Below are positions 1 through 6,870 of a stretch of DNA of 14,596 nucleotides, piece by piece. Origin of the DNA: Candidatus Omnitrophota bacterium (GTDB lineage Bacteria; Omnitrophota; Gorgyraeia; Duberdicusellales; 4484-171); NCBI GenBank assembly GCA_028710385.1, contig JAQTUC010000023.1:1-14596 (forward strand), written 5' to 3'. The notes below the pieces were generated by a model. The model did not search any database, had not been told where the DNA came from, and saw nothing but the letters and a program-made list of their open reading frames with translations. The number at the start of each line of letters is the position of its first letter. Within the stretch, counting starts at the first letter, position 1. The translations under genes and the position numbers were made by a program.

Positions 1-1302
1 CCCGTAGGCATTACGCTGGTGGTGGATGGCTTATCCGCTTTCATGCTTATGCTTATAAACTTTCTGGGGCTAATAGTAACTATTTTTTCCGTAAACTACA
101 TCCGTAATTTCACAGCCAAAACAAAGTTTTATATGCTTATCCTCATTATGATCGCCGGCATGAACGGCGTTGTGATGAGCGGAGATATTTTCAATCTCTT
201 TGTTTTATTTGAAGTAGCTTCCCTGGCAAGCTATGCGCTCGTTGCCTTTCAAACGGAAGCAGAGGAGTTTGAGGCAGCTTTTAAATACGCAATAATGGGC
301 GTCGTGGGCTCGCTGTTTCTGCTTCTTGCAATTGCCTTTCTTTATTCAGCAACATCCACATTAAACATGGCAGACATGGCAAGGATGCTTGCAGAGAAAG
401 GAAAGAATAACGCTGTTATTTTTGCAAGCGTTCTTTTGATAGCAGGCTTTGCCTTAAAGTCAGGCTTTATTCCGTTCCACGGATGGCTGGCAGATGCTTA
501 CAGCTCAGCTCCCGCGCCTGTTTCAGCCTTGTTTTCCGGAATTTTCAGCAAGGCCCTTGGCTTATACGCATTATGCCGTGTCTTTTTTAATGTTATAGGC
601 GTAAATCAAACTTTTTTAAGCCTTCTTATGTTTTTAGGAGCAGCATCAATTGTTATAGGAGGCTTGCTTGCGCTTGGGCAAACAGATTCAAAACGAATGA
701 TGGCTTATTCATCAATAAGCCAGATAGGTTATATAATACTTGGCTTTGGAATAGGAACGCCTCTTTCTATTTTCGCGGCATTATTCCATTTGTTTAACCA
801 CGCCATGTTTAAATCTCTGCTTTTCTTAAATACGGGCTCGCTTGAATACGCCGCAGGAACAAGAAACTTAGAACACCTCGGAGGATTAAGGGCCAGGCTT
901 CCCATAACCTCGGCAACGTCGTTAATTGCCACGATGAGCACCTGCGGCATTCCGCCGTTTAGCGGATTTTTCAGCAAATTATTAATTATAACCGCCTGCA
1001 TTGAGGCCGGCAGATTCGGATACGCAGCCCTGGCTGTCGCAGGAGCTATTCTTACAATTTCTTATCTTATGAAATTCCAAAAACATGTTTTCTTCGGCCG
1101 CCTTAAAGAAAGCTTAAAAAATGTTTTAGAAGTTCCTTTCCTTATGAGAGCGCCGATGGTTATTCTTGCGTTAATATGCGTCTTCGGCGCTTTCCTGACA
1201 ATGCCGAAAATTGCCAATTCGTTCATAAAACCGGCGCAGGAAAGTTTATCCAGCGGCATTAAATATAATGTAGTAGCGTCGGGGGTAATAAATGAAAAGT
1301 AA
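1..1302 (+). CDS. MrpD/HycC-like proton-pumping membrane subunit (5' end outside window)
   Basis: This is an integral membrane subunit of the complex I/Mrp antiporter/group 4 hydrogenase family (NuoN/NuoM/MrpD type), which moves H+ or Na+ across the inner membrane. The reading frame is open from base 1, and residues upstream of the first GTG (base 19) also look coding, so the true start lies to the left. Many hydrophobic helices are visible. Family hallmarks include FEVASLASYALVAF with its conserved Glu, ALKSGFIPFHGWLADAYSSA with the conserved Lys and the discontinuous-helix region, KRMMAYSSISQIGYI, and GIPPFSGFFSK near the C-terminus. The stop overlaps the start of the MrpE-like gene by 11 bases. 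The downstream genes (MrpEFG-like, HycF-like, HycI-like) point to a hydrogenase-linked ion pump rather than a free-standing Mrp antiporter. Sequence alone does not separate MrpD from hydrogenase subunits such as MbhH. Confidence 0.93.
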   Translation, partial: PVGITLVVDGLSAFMLMLINFLGLIVTIFSVNYIRNFTAKTKFYMLILIMIAGMNGVVMSGDIFNLFVLFEVASLASYALVAFQTEAEEFEAAFKYAIMGVVGSLFLLLAIAFLYSATSTLNMADMARMLAEKGKNNAVIFASVLLIAGFALKSGFIPFHGWLADAYSSAPAPVSALFSGIFSKALGLYALCRVFFNVIGVNQTFLSLLMFLGAASIVIGGLLALGQTDSKRMMAYSSISQIGYIILGFGIGTPLSIFAALFHLFNHAMFKSLLFLNTGSLEYAAGTRNLEHLGGLRARLPITSATSLIATMSTCGIPPFSGFFSKLLIITACIEAGRFGYAALAVAGAILTISYLMKFQKHVFFGRLKESLKNVLEVPFLMRAPMVILALICVFGAFLTMPKIANSFIKPAQESLSSGIKYNVVASGVINEK

Positions 1303-1783
1303 ATTAATTTTATTCATTCTTACATTTTGCATATGGGTATTCCTGCGCTATCCGCCCGATAAACAGCATCTGTTAATCGGGTTAGTGGTTGCTTTTATTG
1401 TTTCCGCTCTCTGCGGCGATTTATTTACGACAAGGCCGAAATTATTTTTACAGCCTAAACGCTATCTTTGGTTTGCATACTTTATAATACTCTCTGCGTG
1501 GGAATGTTTTAAGATAAACATTGATATGGCGCTGCGCCTTGTAAGAAAAGAGATACCGCTTAATCCCGGTATAGTTAAATTTAAGACAACACTTAAAACC
1601 GATACGGCTTTAATGTTTCTTGCAAATACGCTAACACTTACAAAAGGAGCCATAACCGTAGACATAAACAAAGCAAACAACCAGATTTACATACATTGGA
1701 TTGACTTAAAACAAACCGACAGAAAAAAAATAGAGAACGGCATAGGGCAAATTGAAAAATTATTAACAAAAATATTTGAATAA
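1292..1783 (+). CDS. MrpE/MnhE-like cation antiporter subunit
   Basis: This 163-residue membrane protein matches the MnhE/MrpE family, a small accessory subunit of Mrp-type Na+/H+ antiporters and of Mrp-containing membrane-bound hydrogenases. Two or three hydrophobic helices fill the N-terminal half. The C-terminal soluble part carries the family signature LANTLTLTKGAITVDI followed by IYIHWID, and the length is typical. The ATG at 1292 lies within the end of the MrpD-like gene, which suggests translational coupling, and the next gene starts one base after this stop. In complexes of this type the subunit is thought to help form the cation-translocating module. Family assignment is secure; the host complex is inferred from neighbours. 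Confidence 0.93.
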   Translation: MKSKLILFILTFCIWVFLRYPPDKQHLLIGLVVAFIVSALCGDLFTTRPKLFLQPKRYLWFAYFIILSAWECFKINIDMALRLVRKEIPLNPGIVKFKTTLKTDTALMFLANTLTLTKGAITVDINKANNQIYIHWIDLKQTDRKKIENGIGQIEKLLTKIFE

Positions 1784-1784
1784 G

Positions 1785-2153
1785 ATGAAGACATTACGTT
1801 ACATAACAGGTTTAATTGCAATTATTGCTGCAGCAACAATAATAATTTTTCACCCTCCGAAAATACTTATTTATCAGCATTTACCTTTTTTGTGGCTGCT
1901 TAAAAGAGGGGCCAGCGTGATACTTTTATGCGCATTCTTTTGTCTTTTCCGGGTGCTTCGCGGCCCGACAGCAGCCGACAGAATAGCAGGCATGGATATG
2001 CTCGGAATATTAATTATCGGGATATGCGCGCTTTTAAGCATATCCACAGGCAGGGGCTGGTATATGGATATCGCCATTGCATGGGCGCTGCAAAGTTTTA
2101 TTTCAACTTTGGCATTTACAAAGTTTCTCGGGGGTAAAGATTTTGATGAATAA
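1785..2153 (+). CDS. MrpF/MnhF-like antiporter subunit
   Basis: This small membrane subunit of the MnhF/MrpF family has three hydrophobic segments and the family signature RGPTAADRIAGMD in the middle, followed by a Gly-rich turn and a last helix ending in FTKFLGG. I chose ATG 1785, giving 122 residues. A TTG at 1776 would add three residues and overlap the MrpE-like gene. The protein is longer than the roughly 90 residues usual for MrpF because of an extra hydrophobic N-terminal stretch before the conserved core. It overlaps the start of the MrpG-like gene by 8 bases. Its role is inferred to be part of the Na+/H+ translocation module of the complex encoded here. Confidence 0.9.
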   Translation: MKTLRYITGLIAIIAAATIIIFHPPKILIYQHLPFLWLLKRGASVILLCAFFCLFRVLRGPTAADRIAGMDMLGILIIGICALLSISTGRGWYMDIAIAWALQSFISTLAFTKFLGGKDFDE

Positions 2154-2463
2154 TATACTTGGTTCTATTTTAATAATTGCGGGGCTTATTTTTGATTTTG
2201 TCGGCTGCCTTGGCTTAATCAGGCTTCCTGATGTTTACAACAGGCTGCAAGCATCAACAAAATGCGTGACATTTGGAACCTGCAGCATACTGCTTGGCAC
2301 ATTGCTAATTATAGGATTTTGCACAGCCGGCGTTAAATGTATTTTGGCAATTGCCTTTTTACTTTTCACATCGCCAACTGCCTCTCACGCATTGATACGG
2401 GCAGCGTGCAAAGCAAATGTAAAATTATCGGATAAAAATTTAACAAACGAGTACAAACAATGA
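2146..2463 (+). CDS. MrpG/MnhG-like antiporter subunit
   Basis: This 105-residue membrane protein of the MnhG/MrpG family completes a D-E-F-G set of Mrp-type subunits. Three hydrophobic helices are visible. The diagnostic motifs are GCLGLIRLPDVYNRLQASTK (the GxxRxPDxYxRxHAxTK pattern, with Gln where His is usual) and LFTSPTASHALIRAA near the C-terminus. The reading frame is open further upstream, but ATG 2146 makes a normal-length protein and overlaps the MrpF-like stop in the arrangement ATGAATAA, typical of translational coupling. The stop overlaps the start of the following Fe-S gene as ATGA. The protein probably contributes to cation transport by the hydrogenase-linked module. Confidence 0.93.
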   Translation: MNNILGSILIIAGLIFDFVGCLGLIRLPDVYNRLQASTKCVTFGTCSILLGTLLIIGFCTAGVKCILAIAFLLFTSPTASHALIRAACKANVKLSDKNLTNEYKQ

Positions 2464-3062
2464 AATATCCAAAATTACGCGAAATTAAGGGCGCTTTAAA
2501 ATCTTTTTTCAGCAGGCCTTATACCACTAAATACCCGAAAAGGCCGCATATTCCTTTCAGTTCGTTCCGCGGTAGGCCTTATTATTACGAAGATAAGTGC
2601 ATAGGCTGTACAGCCTGCGTAAATGTTTGCCCCACTAAAGCTTTGAGCTTTAAAGATGTTATCTCCGGCAACAAAGCGAAAAGAGTTTTAACTATAAACT
2701 GGGACGTATGCATAGCCTGCGGCCAGTGCGAACTTAATTGCGTAAGCGTTGAAGGCATTATGCTTTCTAACGAGTTTGATATCGCGACAACCGAAGAAAG
2801 AAGTACCCTTCGCCAGACAATTGAAAAAGAAATGATTCTTTGCGAACACTGCAATTCTGCTTTTGCCTGCAAAGATCATTTGCACTGGACAATAGAAAAA
2901 CTTGGGGCCTTATATCCGCCAAACACAACCCTTCTTGCGTTTAACCAGAATGCGCTTTCCTTAAATGCAAAAACTCCAAAGAAAGAGGGGTCCATAAGCA
3001 GAGAGGACCGCTTTAGAGTCCTTTGCCCTGAGTGCCGCAGAGAGGCAGTTTTCACCTCTTAA
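2460..3062 (+). CDS. HycF/HyfH-like electron-transfer subunit, two [4Fe-4S] motifs plus extra Cys site
   Basis: This 200-residue polyferredoxin subunit would carry electrons toward the [NiFe] centre of a group 4 hydrogenase on the cytoplasmic face of the membrane arm. Two ferredoxin motifs are plain: Cys47, 50, 53 and 57 (CIGCTACVNVCP) and Cys84, 87, 90 and 94 (CIACGQCELNC), each suited to a [4Fe-4S] cluster. The C-terminal third has a further CxxC at 128/131, Cys137, and a CPEC at 189/192. The same CxxC...CPEC layout is present in E. coli HycF, and it distinguishes this protein from plain NuoI. The second cluster motif ends in Cys-Val instead of the usual Cys-Pro. The gene is coupled to the MrpG-like gene by an ATGA overlap and lies 17 bases before the HycI-containing gene. 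It is the main evidence that this operon encodes a hydrogenase. Confidence 0.88.
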   Translation: MKYPKLREIKGALKSFFSRPYTTKYPKRPHIPFSSFRGRPYYYEDKCIGCTACVNVCPTKALSFKDVISGNKAKRVLTINWDVCIACGQCELNCVSVEGIMLSNEFDIATTEERSTLRQTIEKEMILCEHCNSAFACKDHLHWTIEKLGALYPPNTTLLAFNQNALSLNAKTPKKEGSISREDRFRVLCPECRREAVFTS

Positions 3063-3079
3063 CCTACCCTAAAAATACT

Positions 3080-4177
3080 ATGAAGTGTTTTGCTTTTGAC
3101 CTGGGAAAAGTTCTGTTTGATTTTAATTACAATCTTGCCTTAAAAAAGATAGAATCAAAGGTAAGCGTATCCACACAGGAAATACTGGATCATCTTTTCC
3201 TGAAAGATTTCGGAAAAGATTTGGAGAAAGGCTTAATAAATACGCACGACTTCTACAGGAAATTCAAAAAATCTTTTGGGCTTACTGCGAATTACGAAGA
3301 ATTCCGAAGTATATGGTGCGATATATTTTCGCTAAACCAAGATGTGGCGAATCTGATAGGGCGGCTTGGGCTTATTTATCCTGTTTATCTTATTTCCAAC
3401 ATAACCGAGCTTCAGTTTGAATATCTGCATAAAAATTATCCTGATATTTTTAAATTATTTGACGGCCTTATATTATCATACAAAGTAAAATCCCTGAAAC
3501 CGGAAAAAGAAATTTATCAGGCGCTTAAAGCAGTAAGCGGCCATAAATACGGCGACATCGTTTATATAGACGACAGAATAGACCTTATCTGCCAGGCAAA
3601 GCAGTTTAATCTTAATTGCATTCATTTCACAGGCTTCAACGAATTATTGTCAGTGCTTAATTCCTGCAATATCGCCATACCTTCCGAAGAAGAAAAAACA
3701 ACACTTAAATTACTAAAGGAAGAAATCAAAAAGCACAAAAAAACTCTGATTGCAGGCATAGGAAATATTGACAAATCAGATGACGGCCTGGGTATATACC
3801 TGGTTGAGAAAATAAAGGGTATGGGCACGCTTAAAACCATAAATACCGGGCAAACCCTTGAGAACTACCTTGGCAAAATAGCAAAAGAGGAGCCTGACCT
3901 CATAATATTCGCAGACTGCACCGCCATGGAATCTTCGCAAACGCTCGGCTGCTTTGGCCCCGGAGAGATAAAAAATTTATCTCTTCACCTTACCCACGAC
4001 AGTTCGCTTTCCCTGGCTGTAGAATACTTGCAAAACGAAACCCGCTCTGATATACTGTTTCTTGCCGTAAACGGATATAATTTTTCTTTGGGAAATAATT
4101 TAAGCAAACCGGCAGAAAGAGAGCTGAAAATACTTGTCAGCTTTTTTACAAAAAATTTCTCCGGAAAAAACCTCTAA
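3080..4177 (+). CDS. Fusion: HAD-family (YihX-like) phosphatase domain + HycI-type hydrogenase maturation protease
   Basis: This 365-residue two-domain protein reads without interruption. Residues 1-195 are a HAD-IA hydrolase of YihX type: FDLGKVLFDF (Asp7, with Gly where the second Asp usually sits, as in YihX), Ser106-Asn107 (motif II), Lys140 in LKPEKEIY (motif III) and Asp164-Asp165 in YIDDR (motif IV). After a Lys/Glu-rich linker, residues 222-356 match the M52 nickel-dependent peptidases that trim the hydrogenase large subunit after metal insertion. Visible there are GIGN (226-229) followed by SDDG, FADCTAM with Asp279, and THD with His306, equivalent to the Asp/Asp/His metal ligands of E. 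coli HycI. ATG 3080 is chosen because the 16 extra upstream residues overlap the Fe-S gene and look non-native. The protease domain fits the hydrogenase operon; the role of the HAD domain is unknown. Confidence 0.88.
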   Translation: MKCFAFDLGKVLFDFNYNLALKKIESKVSVSTQEILDHLFLKDFGKDLEKGLINTHDFYRKFKKSFGLTANYEEFRSIWCDIFSLNQDVANLIGRLGLIYPVYLISNITELQFEYLHKNYPDIFKLFDGLILSYKVKSLKPEKEIYQALKAVSGHKYGDIVYIDDRIDLICQAKQFNLNCIHFTGFNELLSVLNSCNIAIPSEEEKTTLKLLKEEIKKHKKTLIAGIGNIDKSDDGLGIYLVEKIKGMGTLKTINTGQTLENYLGKIAKEEPDLIIFADCTAMESSQTLGCFGPGEIKNLSLHLTHDSSLSLAVEYLQNETRSDILFLAVNGYNFSLGNNLSKPAERELKILVSFFTKNFSGKNL

Positions 4178-4187
4178 AATTATTTTC

Positions 4188-4601
4188 ATGAACAAATCTT
4201 TCCTGAAAAGCATTACTTCTAAAAAGGCCGCGTGCCTGGGTTTACTATTTTTTTCTTTATGCGTAATTAACGGATGTGTTCCTATCCTTGTAGGGACAGG
4301 TGTAGTCGCCGGATACACCCTAAGCAATGACTCTGCAATGGGGGAAGTTAAGTGCGACTACCGCACATTATGGGACGTTACAACGGACAAGCTGCAGAAT
4401 TTAAAAGCAGAAATAATTACTTCAAACGAATCAAAAGGCATAATAAAGGCAAAAGTGGTTGATAATGATGTAACTATTAAGATTGACACCATAAGCCCTT
4501 CTTTGCAAAAATTAAAAATTTCTGCCCGCAAATACCTTCTTCCTAAACCGCAATTCGCGCAGAAGATTTTCGTAAAAATAGTGCAAGACCTCAGTGATTA
4601 A
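4188..4601 (+). CDS. Putative lipoprotein, DUF3568-like
   Basis: This predicted 137-residue envelope lipoprotein has a positively charged N-terminus, a hydrophobic stretch (about 14-28) and a lipobox-like INGC with the acylated Cys at residue 30. A short Gly/Val-rich segment (VPILVGTGVVAGYTL) follows, and then a small alpha/beta domain. The fold start (YRTLWDVTTDKLQNL...) resembles DUF3568 proteins, whose function is unknown. ATG 4188 is preferred over the upstream in-frame start at 4134, because only this start puts a basic N-terminus directly before the signal. It begins 10 bases after the HycI-like gene and overlaps the next gene by 8 bases, so it is probably co-transcribed with the hydrogenase genes. 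Nothing in it points to a direct hydrogenase role. Confidence 0.75.
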   Translation: MNKSFLKSITSKKAACLGLLFFSLCVINGCVPILVGTGVVAGYTLSNDSAMGEVKCDYRTLWDVTTDKLQNLKAEIITSNESKGIIKAKVVDNDVTIKIDTISPSLQKLKISARKYLLPKPQFAQKIFVKIVQDLSD

Positions 4602-5373
4602 TTTAAGAATTTTTAAAAATTTAGTTGTCGGGATTTTTCTGGTTTTTATCTGCTCGTGCGTTAAAAATTACGACTACTCGCATATAAGAATAACCAAAAT
4701 AATAGACGGCGATACAGTGCGCCTTGAAAACGGAGAAACCCTTCGTTATATCGGCATAGACACGCCTGAAATAAAAATAAAACGAAACGGCCGCTTTTCT
4801 TATAGGCCGCAGCCTTTTGCTTTGGATGCAAAAAAGCTGAATGAAAAGCTGGTTAAGGATAAAATAGTGCGCGTAGAATTTGATGTGGAGAAGACCGATA
4901 GATATAACCGCCTGCTTGGATATTGTTTCATCGCAAACACAATGGTAAATGCAAAACTGGTTGAGGAAGGCTTTGCCGTAATCTACACATTCCCGCCCAA
5001 CGTAAAATATGTGGGCACATTTGTAAATGCGCAGAAAAATGCAAGAAAAAATGCCAAAGGAATGTGGGGAGTTTACAAAACTATTAATCCAGATGATGCC
5101 CTTGCCTGTACAAATCAAATACGCACCGTTAAAGGAAAAGTATCAGGAGCAAAGCATACAAAACGCGGCCTTGTTTTGGATTTTGGAACAAGCCATTTTA
5201 AAATAGTGATATACAATAACGCCATTAAATATTTTTCCGACAAAGGCATAGACCCTTTTAGCTTTTATAAAGGAAAAACCATGGAAGTAAGCGGAAGAAT
5301 ACGCGGTTACAACAAAAACGCCCAGATAATCGTAAGCTACCCTGAAGAGATAACCATAATTTACGAAGAATAA
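4594..5373 (+). CDS. Exported staphylococcal-nuclease-fold (SNase) lipoprotein
   Basis: This 259-residue nuclease is probably anchored at the cell envelope. An N-terminal hydrophobic segment ends in a lipobox-like ICSC (Cys22). Residues 33-160 are an SNase domain: IIDGDTVRL with Asp40, RYIGIDTPE with Arg51, Asp56, Thr57 and Glu59, and DRYNRLLGY with Arg106. These correspond to the Ca2+ ligands and catalytic Arg/Glu of staphylococcal nuclease, so activity on DNA or RNA is expected. Residues 178-259 look like an added beta-rich (OB-like) domain with VSGRIRGYNKNAQIIV, a plausible nucleic-acid or substrate-binding unit. The start is GTG 4594, overlapping the upstream stop; there is no in-frame ATG before the signal segment. 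It is the last gene of the first operon. It may scavenge extracellular nucleic acids. Confidence 0.88.
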   Translation: MINLRIFKNLVVGIFLVFICSCVKNYDYSHIRITKIIDGDTVRLENGETLRYIGIDTPEIKIKRNGRFSYRPQPFALDAKKLNEKLVKDKIVRVEFDVEKTDRYNRLLGYCFIANTMVNAKLVEEGFAVIYTFPPNVKYVGTFVNAQKNARKNAKGMWGVYKTINPDDALACTNQIRTVKGKVSGAKHTKRGLVLDFGTSHFKIVIYNNAIKYFSDKGIDPFSFYKGKTMEVSGRIRGYNKNAQIIVSYPEEITIIYEE

Positions 5374-5432
5374 TCTTTACGCAAGCTTCAAAAAACCCTT
5401 TAAAGGGGGCCTCAAATACATTAAAATTTCTC

Positions 5433-5460
5433 TTAAAAAAATACTTTTTTGTTGTATAAT
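5433..5460 (+). promoter_or_regulatory. Predicted sigma-70 promoter for glyS-ppdK operon
   Basis: The only 143-base gap in the first half of the window lies between the SNase gene and glyS. It contains a perfect -10 box TATAAT at 5455-5460 and a weak -35 box TTAAAA at 5433-5438, separated by 16 bases in a very A/T-rich stretch. Transcription would start near 5467, giving a leader of about 50 bases without a recognisable Shine-Dalgarno sequence. Confidence 0.6.
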
Positions 5461-5516
5461 ATATATTTCGCAAATAACAACAATTACCCTGATTTTCTTA
5501 TATTTTAACAACATAT

Positions 5517-6857
5517 ATGGCGGAAGATAAGTTATCAAAAATAGTAGCTCTATGCAGGCGCAGAGGCTTTGTTTTCGGAGGCTCCGAAATATACGGCGGC
5601 CTGGGAAGCTTTTGGGATTACGGGCCTTTGGGAGCAAAACTTAAAAAGCGCATAAAAGATATCTGGTGGGATACCTACGTTGAAAAGAGAAATGAAATCG
5701 TAGGCCTGGACTCAAGCATAATAATGCACGAGGATGTTTTTAAGGCATCCGGGCACCTTGAAGGATTTACTGATTCACTGGTTGACTGCCCTCACTGCAA
5801 AAAGAGATTCCGCATAGATAAGCTTGAAAAAATCGGCGACAACCTTTACAAATGCGAAGAATGCCACACAAACATAGACAGCTCAAAAAGCAAACCGCGT
5901 AAATTCAATCTGATGCTTAAAACAAATGTCAGCGCCACAGAAGATGAGCCTTACTACGGTTATCTTCGGCCGGAAACCGCGCAAGGAATTTTCGTAAATT
6001 TTAAGAACGTTATGGACTCAATGCACAAAAAACTTCCGCTTGGCATTGCCCAGATAGGTAAAGCCTTCAGGAATGAAGTTACGACCGGAAGCTTCATCTT
6101 CCGCATGAAAGAATTTGAACAGATGGAAATAGAATATTTCGTAAAACCAGAAGAAGCTGATGAAAAATACAAGTATTGGGTCAATGAGCGTTTTGATTTT
6201 TATGTATCAAAAATAGGCCTTAAAAAAGAAAATTTAAGGCTAAGAGAACACGAAAAAGACGAGCTGGCGCACTACGCCAAATCATGCACAGATATAGAAT
6301 TCAATTTCCCGTTTGGCTGGAGCGAGCTTGAAGGAATAGCAAACAGAGGGAATTTTGACCTTACTGAACACGCCAAAGTAAGCAAAAAAGATTTGTCTTG
6401 TTTTGACGACGAAACAAAAGAAAGGTTTACCCCTTACGTTATAGAGCCTTCAGCGGGAGTTGACAGGACATTCTTTGCGGTAATAAGCGACGCCTACAAC
6501 GAAGAGGAAGTAAACGGGAAAACCAGGGTGGTATTAAAATTAAAACCAAGTTTAGCTGCGTATTATGCGGCTGTTTTTCCGCTTCTTAAAAACAAACCCG
6601 AACTGGTTGAGCTTGCAAAAAAGATATTTTGTGATATAAAAGATAAATTTCCTGCTTCATATGACGATACAGGAGCCATTGGAAAGTTGTATCGCCGTCA
6701 AGACGAAATCGGCACACCTTTATGCATAACCGTTGACGTTGAAAGCTTAACCGACAAAAAAGTTACTATCCGCGACAGGGATACGATGAAACAGGAACGC
6801 ATAGACACAGAACGCGTTGTTGAATATATAAAAGAAAAAGTTAGCCAAAATAAATAA
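5517..6857 (+). CDS. glyS: Glycyl-tRNA synthetase (alpha2 type)
   Basis: This 446-residue class II aminoacyl-tRNA synthetase joins glycine to tRNA-Gly using ATP, releasing AMP and PPi. It is the single-chain homodimeric type, not the alpha2-beta2 enzyme of E. coli. Features in order: N-terminal FGGSEIYGGLGSFWDYGPLG; a zinc-binding insertion with Cys91/94 (CPHC) and Cys113/116 (CEEC); RPETAQGIFVNF; motif 2 FRNEVTTG (184-191, Arg185); EFEQMEIEYF; motif 3 GVDRTFFAV (314-322, Arg317); and a C-terminal anticodon-binding domain from about residue 345. Length is normal. The ATG at 5517 follows the promoter leader, with no Shine-Dalgarno in front. The gene heads a co-directional run with ppdK (13 bases downstream), a sigma factor and apt. 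Confidence 0.97.
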   Translation: MAEDKLSKIVALCRRRGFVFGGSEIYGGLGSFWDYGPLGAKLKKRIKDIWWDTYVEKRNEIVGLDSSIIMHEDVFKASGHLEGFTDSLVDCPHCKKRFRIDKLEKIGDNLYKCEECHTNIDSSKSKPRKFNLMLKTNVSATEDEPYYGYLRPETAQGIFVNFKNVMDSMHKKLPLGIAQIGKAFRNEVTTGSFIFRMKEFEQMEIEYFVKPEEADEKYKYWVNERFDFYVSKIGLKKENLRLREHEKDELAHYAKSCTDIEFNFPFGWSELEGIANRGNFDLTEHAKVSKKDLSCFDDETKERFTPYVIEPSAGVDRTFFAVISDAYNEEEVNGKTRVVLKLKPSLAAYYAAVFPLLKNKPELVELAKKIFCDIKDKFPASYDDTGAIGKLYRRQDEIGTPLCITVDVESLTDKKVTIRDRDTMKQERIDTERVVEYIKEKVSQNK

Positions 6858-6870
6858 AGGAGGCAGCATC

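Noticed and set aside
5396..5407. Palindrome CCCTTTAAAGGG as a terminator for the first operon
   Set aside because: The palindrome has no loop, and it is not followed on the + strand by a T-tract at the right distance. It is too weak to call a terminator.
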